Positions 1 through 6,286 of a stretch of 35,605 nucleotides of DNA are shown piece after piece. Each line of letters begins with the position of its first letter. Within the stretch, counting starts at the first letter, position 1. Origin of the DNA: Clostridia bacterium (lineage in GTDB: Bacteria; Bacillota; Clostridia; Christensenellales; Aristaeellaceae); assembly GCA_900769075.1 (NCBI GenBank), contig CAAGFE010000018.1, positions 1 through 35,605 of the forward strand, written 5' to 3'. The notes beneath the pieces were generated by a model that was given only the letters and a program-made list of their open reading frames with translations, had not been told where the DNA came from and made no database searches. A program made the position numbers and the translations under genes.

Positions 1-115
1 AAGGTTTCGGCAAAGGCCGAAACCGCCCCGCCCGCGCGGCAAAGCCCCGCGATACGAATGAAGTCAGAGGGCCTGCGGGCCCTCCGACACCTCCCTGTGA
101 GGTTTTTTGACAGTC
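1..115. other. Intergenic hairpins at left edge
   Basis: No gene is visible here. Positions 3-11 and 16-24 form a perfect 9-bp hairpin, and 67-73 pairs with 78-84 (7 bp). A short stem at 89-93/99-103 is followed by a T run at 103-108, which could be a weak plus-strand terminator for a gene left of the window. Positions 61-94 resemble the array between pgk and tpiA (see the separate repeat entry). Confidence 0.5.
61..94 (-). repeat. Dispersed palindromic repeat, copy 1
   Basis: Read on the minus strand, this stretch begins GGAGGTGTCGGAGGG and continues through a GC palindrome to CTCTGACTT. A closely similar stretch occurs on the plus strand at 16200-16233, with GGAGGCGTCGGAGGG at its start and CTTTGACTT at its end. 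Two intergenic copies about 16 kb apart suggest a dispersed REP-like element. Copy number in the genome cannot be judged from this window. Confidence 0.5.
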
Positions 116-152
116 TGCGGCATGACCGCGATGGTCATGCCGCATTGTTTTT
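116..152. terminator. Hairpin downstream of valS
   Basis: Positions 116-127 and 133-144 form a perfect 12-bp stem with a 5-nt loop. The T-rich tail (145-152) lies on the plus-strand side, so as an intrinsic terminator it best fits a plus-strand transcript arriving from the left. It sits 12 nt past the valS stop codon and may also mark the 3' end of the valS transcript, but no T tract follows it on the minus strand. Confidence 0.5.
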
Positions 153-155
153 GGA

Positions 156-2834
156 TTACATGGATTCCTTCAGTTCGGCCAGGCGCTTGCTGACCTGCTC
201 CAGCTTCTGCTGATTCAGCGCCAGCTTGGTCTTCTCCTGCTCCACCAGGGCCGCGGGGGCCTTGGCAAGGAAGCCCTGATTCTTCAGCATGCCTTCCGCC
301 CGGGCGATTTCCTTCTTCAGGCTCTCGATCTCCTTCTGCAGGCGGGCAATCTCCTTGTCAAAGTCCACCAAATCTCCCAGGGGAATGTAGATGGTGGCGG
401 CCTCGGTCACGGCGGACACGGTCTTTTCGCTGCCCAGCTGATCGGCGGTGATGACCCGGGTTTCGCTCGCGCCGGCTAGGCGGCGGAAGTACAGGTCGGA
501 AGCTGCCAGGGTGTCGGCCCAGCCTTCATTGGCTGCGAACATCATGTGGGTGCGCTTGGAGGGCGCCACGTTCATCTCGGTGCGCAGGTTGCGGATGGTG
601 CGGATCATCTCGATCACGCCGTTCATCTGCTTCTCGTCCGCCGGGAAGTCCAGCTCCGGCCTGATGTCCGGCCACTGCTTGAGCATCAGGAAGCCATCCG
701 CGCCGGGCAGGGACTTGTAGACCTGCTCGGTCAGGAAGGGCATGAAGGGATGCAGCAGCTTCAGCAGGCCCTCCAGCACATAGAGCAGCACGCCCTGCAC
801 GGCCCGCTTGGCGGCCTCGTCCTCGCCGTTCAGGCGGGACTTCGCCAGCTCGATGTACCAGTCGCAGAACTCGCTCCACGCGAAATCGTAGATGCGGTTC
901 GCCGCCAGGCCAAACTCGCCCTCCTCCATGTTCGCGGAGATCTGACGGGCCGCATCCTGGAAGCGGGTCAGAATCCACTTGTCGGCGGTGGTCAGCATGT
1001 CGGGCTGCATGTCCACCCTTTCGGTGACGTTCATCAGCACGAAGCGGCTGGCGTTCCACACCTTGTTGGCGAAATTGCGGGCGGATTCCACCTTTGCCTC
1101 GGAATAGCGGGTATCGTTGCCGGGGGACACGCCCATCACCAGGGAGAAGCGGAGCGCGTCGGCGCCGTACTTGTCGATGACCTCCAGCGGATCCACGCCG
1201 TTGCCCAGGGACTTGGACATCTTCCGGCCCTGCTCATCGCGCACCAGGCCATGAATCAGCACCGTGTCAAAGGGCGGCACGTCCTCCATCTCCTCCATGC
1301 CCATGGTGATCATCCGGCTCACCCAGAAGGTGATGATGTCATAACCGGTCACCAGGGTGTTGGTGGGATAGAAGTATTTCAGATCCTCGGTCTGCTCGGG
1401 CCAGCCCAGCGTGGAGAAGGGCCACAGCGCGGAGGAGAACCAGGTATCCAGCACGTCCTCATCCTGATGGATGTGCTTGGAGCCGCACTTCGTGCAGCAG
1501 CAGGGATCCTCGCGCAGCACCATCATTTCGCCGCAGTCGTCGCAGTACCACACAGGAATGCGGTGGCCCCACCACAGCTGGCGGGAAATGCACCAGTCGC
1601 GGATGTTCTCCATCCAGTGCATGTACTGCTTGGAGAAGCGCTCGGGCAGGAATGTCGTCTTGCCGGAGGTCACGGCCTCGATGGCGGGCTTCGCCAGAGG
1701 CTTCATGGACACGAACCACTGCTTGGACACCATCGGCTCGATGACGGTGTGGCAGCGGTAGCAGGTGCCGACCTCGTGGGTCAGCGGCTCCACGGACTTG
1801 AGCAGGCCCAGGGCCGTCATGTCCGCCACGATGGCCTTGCGGGCCTCCTCGGTGGTCATGCCGGCGTACTTGCCGCAGTCCAGCACCTCGAGGTTCTCGA
1901 TATCGTCGGACACATCCTGGGCGCCGGTCATGTGACCGTCATAGGTGAACACCCGCACCAGGGGCAGGTTGTGGCGCGCGCCGACCTCGTTGTCGTTGGG
2001 GTCATGGGCGGGGGTGATCTTCACCACGCCGGTGCCCTTGGTCATGTCCGCATGCTCATCGCAGATAATCGGGATTTCCCGGTTCAGCAATGGCAGCACC
2101 ACATGGCAGCCGTGCAGGTGGGCGTAGCGCTCATCGGCGGCGTTGATGGCCACGGCGGTATCGCCCAGCATGGTTTCGGGACGGGTGGTGGCAAGCTCCA
2201 GCATTTCGCCGGTTTCCTTCACGGGATAGAGCAGATGCCAGAAATTGCCCTGCTTCTCCTCGTAGGTCACCTCCGCGTCGGAGATGGAGGTGCCGCAGCA
2301 GGGGCACCAGTTGACCAGGCGGGCGCCGCGGTAGATCAGCTTCTTCTCATACAGGCGGCAGAAGGTTTCGCGCACGGCCTTGGAGCAGCCCTCGTCCATG
2401 GTGAAGCGCTCACGGCTCCAGTCGCAGGAGATACCCATGCGGCGCTGCTGATGCACGATGCGTCCGCCGTAGTCCTCCTTCCACTTCCACGCCCGCTTCA
2501 GGAAGCCCTCGCGGCCCAAGCTCTCCTTGGTCAGGCCCTCCTTCGCCATGGCCTCGACGATCTTCACCTCGGTGGCGATGGCGGCATGGTCGGTGCCGGG
2601 CAGCCACAGGGTGGGGTCGCCCTTCATGCGGTGGTAGCGGATAGCCGCGTCCTGGAGCGTGCAGTCCAGGGCGTGGCCCATGTGGAGCTGACCGGTGATA
2701 TTGGGCGGCGGCATCACGATGGTGAAGGGCTTCTTGCCTTCCACCCGATGGGCAGTGAACGCGCCTGCTTCCTCCCAAGCCTGGTAAAGCTCGCCTTCCA
2801 GCGCCTGGGGATTAAAATTCTTTTCCATTTCCAT
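156..2834 (-). CDS. valS: Valyl-tRNA synthetase
   Basis: Class I aminoacyl-tRNA synthetase that charges tRNA-Val with valine in the cytoplasm. The 892-aa length is normal for bacterial ValRS. The HIGH-type motif is HMGH at residues 51-54, preceded by PPPNITGQL. The second signature, KMSKS, is at about 538-542. A zinc-type cysteine cluster (CDDCGE, then CCCTKCGS) lies in the middle. The charged C-terminal 70 residues have the coiled-coil pattern of the ValRS tRNA-binding arm. The start at 2834 has an AAGGAG site 9 nt upstream; a second ATG two codons in is too far from it. The gene is preceded by a T-box leader and a small ORF, and probably also receives transcription from yceD-rpmF. Confidence 0.98.
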   Translation of the reverse strand: MEMEKNFNPQALEGELYQAWEEAGAFTAHRVEGKKPFTIVMPPPNITGQLHMGHALDCTLQDAAIRYHRMKGDPTLWLPGTDHAAIATEVKIVEAMAKEGLTKESLGREGFLKRAWKWKEDYGGRIVHQQRRMGISCDWSRERFTMDEGCSKAVRETFCRLYEKKLIYRGARLVNWCPCCGTSISDAEVTYEEKQGNFWHLLYPVKETGEMLELATTRPETMLGDTAVAINAADERYAHLHGCHVVLPLLNREIPIICDEHADMTKGTGVVKITPAHDPNDNEVGARHNLPLVRVFTYDGHMTGAQDVSDDIENLEVLDCGKYAGMTTEEARKAIVADMTALGLLKSVEPLTHEVGTCYRCHTVIEPMVSKQWFVSMKPLAKPAIEAVTSGKTTFLPERFSKQYMHWMENIRDWCISRQLWWGHRIPVWYCDDCGEMMVLREDPCCCTKCGSKHIHQDEDVLDTWFSSALWPFSTLGWPEQTEDLKYFYPTNTLVTGYDIITFWVSRMITMGMEEMEDVPPFDTVLIHGLVRDEQGRKMSKSLGNGVDPLEVIDKYGADALRFSLVMGVSPGNDTRYSEAKVESARNFANKVWNASRFVLMNVTERVDMQPDMLTTADKWILTRFQDAARQISANMEEGEFGLAANRIYDFAWSEFCDWYIELAKSRLNGEDEAAKRAVQGVLLYVLEGLLKLLHPFMPFLTEQVYKSLPGADGFLMLKQWPDIRPELDFPADEKQMNGVIEMIRTIRNLRTEMNVAPSKRTHMMFAANEGWADTLAASDLYFRRLAGASETRVITADQLGSEKTVSAVTEAATIYIPLGDLVDFDKEIARLQKEIESLKKEIARAEGMLKNQGFLAKAPAALVEQEKTKLALNQQKLEQVSKRLAELKESM

Positions 2835-2840
2835 GGATTT

Positions 2841-2924
2841 TCACTCCTTATCATCCAGTATTGCAGACAATGACGGCATCTCCTGGGTGACCGCGCCCAC
2901 ATGGCGGCTGGCAGTGTGGTTCAT
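2841..2924 (-). CDS. Small ORF between T-box and valS
   Basis: A 27-codon frame starts with ATG at 2924, six bases after a very strong GGGAGGTG site. It encodes MNHTASRHVGAVTQEMP followed by ten more residues ending DDKE. Its TGA overlaps the end of the valS ribosome-binding site, so translating it would deliver ribosomes to valS. It lies downstream of the T-box terminator and is therefore made only when the leader is antiterminated. I recognise no family. It has only two valine codons, so it is not an obvious attenuator peptide. The strong Shine-Dalgarno and tight placement argue for real translation; chance cannot be excluded. Confidence 0.45.
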   Translation of the reverse strand: MNHTASRHVGAVTQEMPSLSAILDDKE

Positions 2925-2960
2925 ACGGGTCACCTCCCTCATATCATCATCCATCCTATG

Positions 2961-3275
2961 CCAAAACGCAAAGCTGCTCCATCCCGAAGGACGGAGCAGC
3001 TCCGTGGTACCACCTTGCTTCGCAAACGGACGCCTGACAAATCAGGCGAGGTCTGCCTCACATACGCTATAACGGGCGCACCCGCACCGGACTAATGACA
3101 GTGATCCTTTGGGTATCTCCCGGGTTCCCCCGAGCATCCCCTGGAAAGCCCCACTGCGTTCACCCGGCGCTCTGTGAAGCGACCTTCCCTCACCCGACGC
3201 GCAAGCGGTCTTTCAGCCGGTGAACCGCTCTCTCTATCCGCACGAACAGCGAGGTACTCCTCTTCATTTGCGAGT
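2961..3275 (-). promoter_or_regulatory. T-box riboswitch leader of valS
   Basis: The minus strand carries the conserved T-box GGTGGTACCACGGA (3001-3014), which pairs with the acceptor end of uncharged tRNA. Next comes a terminator hairpin, 2973-2984 with 2989-3000 around a CGAA loop, and a T-rich tail. Upstream are Stem I features: GAAGAGGAGTA near 3255-3265, AGAGAGCGG at 3225-3233 and GCTGAAAG. A TGAAG/CTTCA helix appears to close Stem I. The triplet GTC at 3183-3181, next to that helix and followed by a purine, is a plausible valine specifier codon. Expected behaviour is readthrough into valS when tRNA-Val is uncharged. Confidence 0.9.
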
Positions 3276-3307
3276 GTGGTATGTTAATGTAAGGGCATCG
3301 CCTGCTA

Positions 3308-3499
3308 TTACGCGTTCTTTTCCTCGTTCATCACGACGACCTGAACGCCCTTGTAGTAACCGCACTGCTTGCAGACGCGGTGGGCCAGCTTCATCTGGTG
3401 GCACTGGGGGCACTCGACGATCGCGGGTGCAGAGAGCTTCCAGTTCGCCTGACGGCTGTGCTTGCGAGCCTTAGAGATCTTTCCCTTAGGAGTAGCCAT
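3308..3499 (-). CDS. rpmF: 50S ribosomal protein L32
   Basis: A 63-residue basic protein starting MATPKGKISKARKHSRQANW, the typical start of bacterial L32. It has two cysteine pairs, CPQC and CKQC, that form the zinc ribbon of the zinc-binding L32 form. The start has a GAGGTG site just upstream. It lies 43 nt after yceD, the usual rpmF partner, and both should be made from the promoter at 4114-4142. Confidence 0.97.
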   Translation of the reverse strand: MATPKGKISKARKHSRQANWKLSAPAIVECPQCHQMKLAHRVCKQCGYYKGVQVVVMNEEKNA

Positions 3500-3542
3500 T
3501 GTTACACCTCCTCATCCTTTTATGGGGCAGCGCTTGCTGACC

Positions 3543-4082
3543 TCAGTTTTCTGCGTTGTCAGACTTTTCAGCCAGCAACTGCTGCAATGCCGCAAAAGGA
3601 CGCTGAACATTCAGTTCGTCCTGGCAAAGCGTCGTAGGGACGTCCTCCTCCGAGCCAATGGTCACATCTGCTCCGGCGTACATGCCCAGGCCCTCGCAGT
3701 CCTCCTTGCACAGGAAGCGCATGGGCAGATTGAACATGACGTAGAACAGCGTCAGCTTATCGAGATCAATCGCGCCGCCGTTATAGGCGAAGCTCTCGTC
3801 ATCCTCCGGGTCGCCTCCATGGATGAAGGTTTCCCGGAATGCTCCCTCGACCGTGCTGATGGCAGGGGCAAGACATTTGGCACATTGAGCATGAGCAACC
3901 GTGGACAGCTTACCGTCCACCGTGATGCTGCCGTCCTCCCCGGCCACCAGCCTGCCGTTCAGCTTGACGATGTCAAAAGAAACCTCGCTGCCGCTGACAT
4001 CCTGCGCGGGCAGTTCCTGCTCGGCAGAGAATGCGAATTCCGTACCGGGATTCCGCAGTGCCTGGAGAACATCCAGCTTCAA
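3543..4082 (-). CDS. yceD: YceD/DUF177 family protein
   Basis: A 179-aa protein of the YceD (DUF177) family, almost always encoded just before rpmF; the family has been linked to large-ribosomal-subunit or 23S rRNA maturation. Visible family marks are the CAKC pair near residue 68, the acidic stretch GGDPEDDE and a C-terminal LCKEDCEGL motif. The start at 4082 follows a GAGGTGG site and the promoter at 4114-4142. The cargo-bearing transposon ends less than 90 bp upstream of this gene. Confidence 0.93.
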   Translation of the reverse strand: MKLDVLQALRNPGTEFAFSAEQELPAQDVSGSEVSFDIVKLNGRLVAGEDGSITVDGKLSTVAHAQCAKCLAPAISTVEGAFRETFIHGGDPEDDESFAYNGGAIDLDKLTLFYVMFNLPMRFLCKEDCEGLGMYAGADVTIGSEEDVPTTLCQDELNVQRPFAALQQLLAEKSDNAEN

Positions 4083-4113
4083 GTGCTCACCACCTCAAAT
4101 TAGACCGACTTAT

Positions 4114-4142
4114 ATTATAGGAGTGTTTGCCGGATTTGTCAA
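4114..4142 (-). promoter_or_regulatory. Consensus sigma-A promoter of yceD-rpmF
   Basis: On the minus strand, TTGACA (4142-4137), a 17-nt spacer and TATAAT (4119-4114) make a perfect consensus promoter. It points at yceD and reads on towards rpmF and valS. The transposon target duplication ends 11 nt upstream of the -35 box, so the core promoter survived the insertion, although any UP element beyond about -47 was displaced. Confidence 0.93.
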
Positions 4143-4153
4143 CACCTTTTTGC

Positions 4154-4168
4154 TGCTTTTGCACCGAA
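4154..4168. repeat. Left 15-bp target-site duplication
   Basis: TGCTTTTGCACCGAA is repeated exactly at 8805-8819. The match breaks on both sides (C/A before it, T/A after it), so it is exactly 15 bp. The terminal inverted repeats start at the very next base at both ends, which makes this a target-site duplication and not a chance repeat. Confidence 0.88.
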
Positions 4169-4194
4169 TCTGAATGTTAGTATTAAGTGCGAAA
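4169..4194 (+). repeat. Left terminal inverted repeat
   Basis: Aligned without gaps to the complement of 8779-8804, this matches at 19 of 26 positions, including a perfect inner TAAGTGCGAAA (4184-4194) and an outer AATGT. The inner part also forms the 5' arm of a terminator-like hairpin. It contains TATTAA (4181-4186), a possible -10 element. Confidence 0.85.
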
Positions 4195-4226
4195 GGGTTT
4201 TCAAACCCGAAACCGCACTTTTTCTT
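4185..4226 (+). terminator. Inward-facing terminator in transposon left end
   Basis: AAGTGCG (4185-4191) pairs with CGCACTT (4214-4220), enclosing GGGTTT/AAACCC (4195-4200/4203-4208); TTTTTCTT follows. Transcripts entering the element from the flank would form the whole hairpin and should stop before the first cargo gene. The 5' arm lies inside the terminal inverted repeat. Confidence 0.65.
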
Positions 4227-4246
4227 ATTTCGGGGGAGGGTGATCC

Positions 4247-4483
4247 GTGACAAAAAGCTACTATTTGACCTACGATCAGCGCCTGACCATTGAGCGCATG
4301 ATCGACGAAGGATTCAAGCCGCCCACTATTTCCCGCCTAATTGGCATTCATCTTGCAACACTGTACCGCGAATTAAAACGCGGTGAATACTGCGGCAGGT
4401 ATAGTGCGGACATGGCACAAACGCGCTTCGCAGAACACATGAAGAAGCGAGGAAGAAAGAAAAAGTCCATACAGAGTGCATAA
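4247..4483 (+). CDS. Stand-alone IS30-type HTH protein
   Basis: A 78-aa protein made only of the N-terminal helix-turn-helix domain of IS30-family transposases (HTH_38 type), followed by a basic tail RGRKKK. It aligns from residue 1 without gaps to the transposase at 7732-8763. Both have RL.IERM at 12-18 and an identical YRELKRGEY at 40-48. It has no catalytic domain. It starts at a GTG with a GGGGGAGGG site upstream and lies directly after the left-end terminator. It could be a regulator or end-binding accessory factor competing with the transposase, or a remnant of a second transposase copy. The intact frame and good start favour a working DNA-binding protein. Confidence 0.8.
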   Translation: MTKSYYLTYDQRLTIERMIDEGFKPPTISRLIGIHLATLYRELKRGEYCGRYSADMAQTRFAEHMKKRGRKKKSIQSA

Positions 4484-4502
4484 GCAGAAAGGTTGTGTTT
4501 CC

Positions 4503-4784
4503 ATGAACGACAAAACCAGTTACACCGCCGATGAATGGCGCGCCGAAGCAAGACGGCGTTTCGGTGAAAGATTGCAAGATTATAGGTTCAAATGCCCCCG
4601 CTGCGGCAATGTCGCAACAGGAGAAGATTTCAAGAAAGCCGGAGCAAACCCGAACGCTATGTATACGGAGTGCATCGGGCGCTACAACGGAAAAACTGTC
4701 GGCTGTGATTGGGCTGCCTACGGCCTGTTCGACATTTGTAAAATCCATGTAGATGGTCATCCTGTTTTTGAATTTGCCGACTGA
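4503..4784 (+). CDS. VVA0879 family protein
   Basis: A 93-aa protein with the layout of the VVA0879 family, which is common in phages and mobile elements and has no established function. It has an N-terminal EEW-like DEWRAEARRRFG helix, then CPRCGNVATGEDFKKAG, then ECIGR and GCDW, and ends in VFEFAD. The cysteines look zinc-binding. The start at 4503 has AGAAAGG 9 nt upstream. It lies 19 nt after the HTH gene and 11 nt before the methyltransferase gene, which suggests one transcript. Confidence 0.75.
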   Translation: MNDKTSYTADEWRAEARRRFGERLQDYRFKCPRCGNVATGEDFKKAGANPNAMYTECIGRYNGKTVGCDWAAYGLFDICKIHVDGHPVFEFAD

Positions 4785-4795
4785 TAGGAGCGATT

Positions 4796-5224
4796 ATGAA
4801 CAAAGGCTTGTTTTCCTCCAATACCTGCGAATGGGAAACGCCGCTATCTTTCTTCCGGCAGCTTGACGCTGTGCATCATTTCACGCTGGATGTATGCGCA
4901 ACGCCTGAAAATGCGAAATGTGCTGAATACTTTACGAAAGAGCAGAACGGTCTTTCGCAGGAATGGCGCGGTCGATGCTGGATGAACCCGCCCTATGGGC
5001 GCGAGATCAGCGCATGGATGCGCAAGGCATATGAAGGTGTTTCAGGGGGGGAATGCGATCTTTGCTGTTGTCTTGTTCCTGCAAGGACAGACACCGCGTG
5101 GTGGCATGAATACGCCATGAAAGGCAAGATCACGTTCATTCGTGGACGCTTGAAATTCGGTGGGTGCAGCAACAGCGCGCCGTTTCCTTCGGCAGTGGTT
5201 TTATTCAGGCGCGGTGATCTATAA
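4796..5224 (+). CDS. Phage-type DNA N-6-adenine methyltransferase
   Basis: A 142-aa protein of the phage Dam family (PF05869 type), which transfers a methyl group from S-adenosylmethionine to adenine N6. The catalytic motif IV is NPPYGR at residues 64-69. The N-terminal EWETP, the FTLDVCATPENAKC segment and the late FIRGRLKFGG motif are typical. There is no specificity domain or restriction partner nearby, so it is an orphan methyltransferase. The start at 4796 has TAGGAG upstream. Possible roles are protecting the element's DNA or timing transposition. The target sequence cannot be read from the protein; a GATC lies at 4242-4245, beside the start of the first cargo gene. Confidence 0.9.
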   Translation: MNKGLFSSNTCEWETPLSFFRQLDAVHHFTLDVCATPENAKCAEYFTKEQNGLSQEWRGRCWMNPPYGREISAWMRKAYEGVSGGECDLCCCLVPARTDTAWWHEYAMKGKITFIRGRLKFGGCSNSAPFPSAVVLFRRGDL

Positions 5225-5361
5225 CCCGGTCACACCGGGTTCATGTGGGGCATGGTGGGCGGCAATTTGAATGAAGGAAGGTGAACGACACTTCCTTGTG
5301 GACGAATTGAAAGGGATGTGCCAACAATCCGCGCGGCGCGGTTCGATTCCGCGCCCCCACG
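5224..5361 (+). ncRNA. Structured region with tRNA-like T-arm
   Basis: This gap between two genes is packed with pairing. A perfect 7-bp hairpin lies at 5224-5240. GTGGGG (5245-5250) pairs with CCCCAC (5355-5360) as an acceptor-like closing stem. CGCGG-TTCGATT-CCGCG (5337-5353) is a textbook T-arm with the TTCRANY loop. AAGGAAG/CTTCCTT (5274-5280/5291-5297) is a strong internal hairpin, and GGCA/TGCC (5261-5264/5319-5322) may enclose it. The closing stem spans about 117 nt with no recognisable D-arm or anticodon arm, so it is not a normal tRNA. A 39-codon frame (5271-5390, ending GSIPRPHAIQMRKVVT) overlaps it and touches the next start codon. It may be an RNA, a coding leader, or a tRNA relic. 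Confidence 0.4.
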
Positions 5362-5389
5362 CAATTCAAATGCGAAAGGTGGTAACTTG

Positions 5390-6007
5390 ATGGAGAAGAA
5401 ACGCATTTCGTTCATGGGTAAACTTGAAGTGATAGCAGACTTCAAGCCGACAGCGTGCAACATGTGTGACTTCATCGCTCTTGATCAGCGCGAAGTTGAT
5501 TGCCCGCATTGTTGCAGTTTGACGGGAAAGCGGATTTATAGGACAGATGCCAGACCGCCAAAGGACTGCCCGGTTCGGCAACGCAAGGGAAGAAAAAACG
5601 CTTTCCGTGCGAATGGGAACGCGGCTGCATGGCTTGTGTACGGAATGGGGACAAGCCGTAACTATGGCATGGCATGCGGAAGAAAGCACAAGTTCAGGCT
5701 GCTGGATCATAAAGGGAAAATCCGCTATCGTGGCATTTGCATTTTCCCGGACGATGTGCCGTTTGCAGCACCGCTTCGCCCTCTGTCAGAATTTGGCTTT
5801 GCGCACGGCTGCAAGGCAATTTCGTACAAGGTGGGCAAGCGGTACAACACGATACCACTTGCCGCCGCTTCGCGCTTTGATTCCTTGCGGGAATGCACGC
5901 GCTTTTCGGTCAAGATCGACTTCCTTGATATGTATGCCCTGAACGATCTGACCGAAGCAGAAGAAACGCAGATTCGTAATTTCATTGCATACATGACGGA
6001 ATCGTGA
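5390..6007 (+). CDS. Cargo protein with CxxC pairs
   Basis: A 205-aa protein that I do not recognise. The N-terminal third has CNMC (about residue 24) and CPHC (about 43), a possible zinc-binding site. The middle is basic (RQRKGRKNAFRANG), which would suit nucleic-acid contact. There is no signal peptide or membrane segment. I chose the ATG at 5390 because GAAAGGTGG lies just upstream and the frame before it runs through the structured region. The next gene follows after 30 nt. No function is proposed. Confidence 0.7.
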   Translation: MEKKRISFMGKLEVIADFKPTACNMCDFIALDQREVDCPHCCSLTGKRIYRTDARPPKDCPVRQRKGRKNAFRANGNAAAWLVYGMGTSRNYGMACGRKHKFRLLDHKGKIRYRGICIFPDDVPFAAPLRPLSEFGFAHGCKAISYKVGKRYNTIPLAAASRFDSLRECTRFSVKIDFLDMYALNDLTEAEETQIRNFIAYMTES

Positions 6008-6037
6008 TACTTCATCAACCGAATTTGAGGTGTTTAC

Positions 6038-6247
6038 ATGACCCGAAAAAGATTTGTCCGTTTGGTTATGGCAGTACGCATTGACCGCAACCACGCAAAT
6101 ATGCTTGCGGACGACATAAAGCGTCGCGGCATTCCTTATGCCGTTGCACATCGCATGATGTCGCCGGTTCTGGCTTTTATGAAGGCTTTTGACGTTCGCG
6201 GCACGTCTTACGTTGTCAAACTGACGCTCGCCGACGACGAAGCGTAA
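6038..6247 (+). CDS. Small basic cargo protein
   Basis: A 69-aa protein starting MTRKRFVRLVMAVRIDRNHAN, with a GAGGTG site upstream. It is basic in the N-terminal half and acidic at the end. I recognise no family. Position inside the cargo operon and a clear ribosome-binding site support it as a real gene. Confidence 0.6.
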   Translation: MTRKRFVRLVMAVRIDRNHANMLADDIKRRGIPYAVAHRMMSPVLAFMKAFDVRGTSYVVKLTLADDEA

Positions 6248-6286
6248 CCCGTTACCAACCGACCAATATTGCATGAGGTGGCACTA

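Noticed and set aside
546..2873. 775-codon open frame on the plus strand opposite valS
   Set aside because: It is a product of GC-rich codon use on the other strand. It has His/Gly/Leu/Val-rich composition, no recognisable domain, and valS is unmistakable.
5245..5361. Canonical tRNA gene
   Set aside because: The T-arm and acceptor-like stem are good, but there is no D-arm or anticodon arm and the span is about 117 nt. I kept it only as a structured-RNA candidate.
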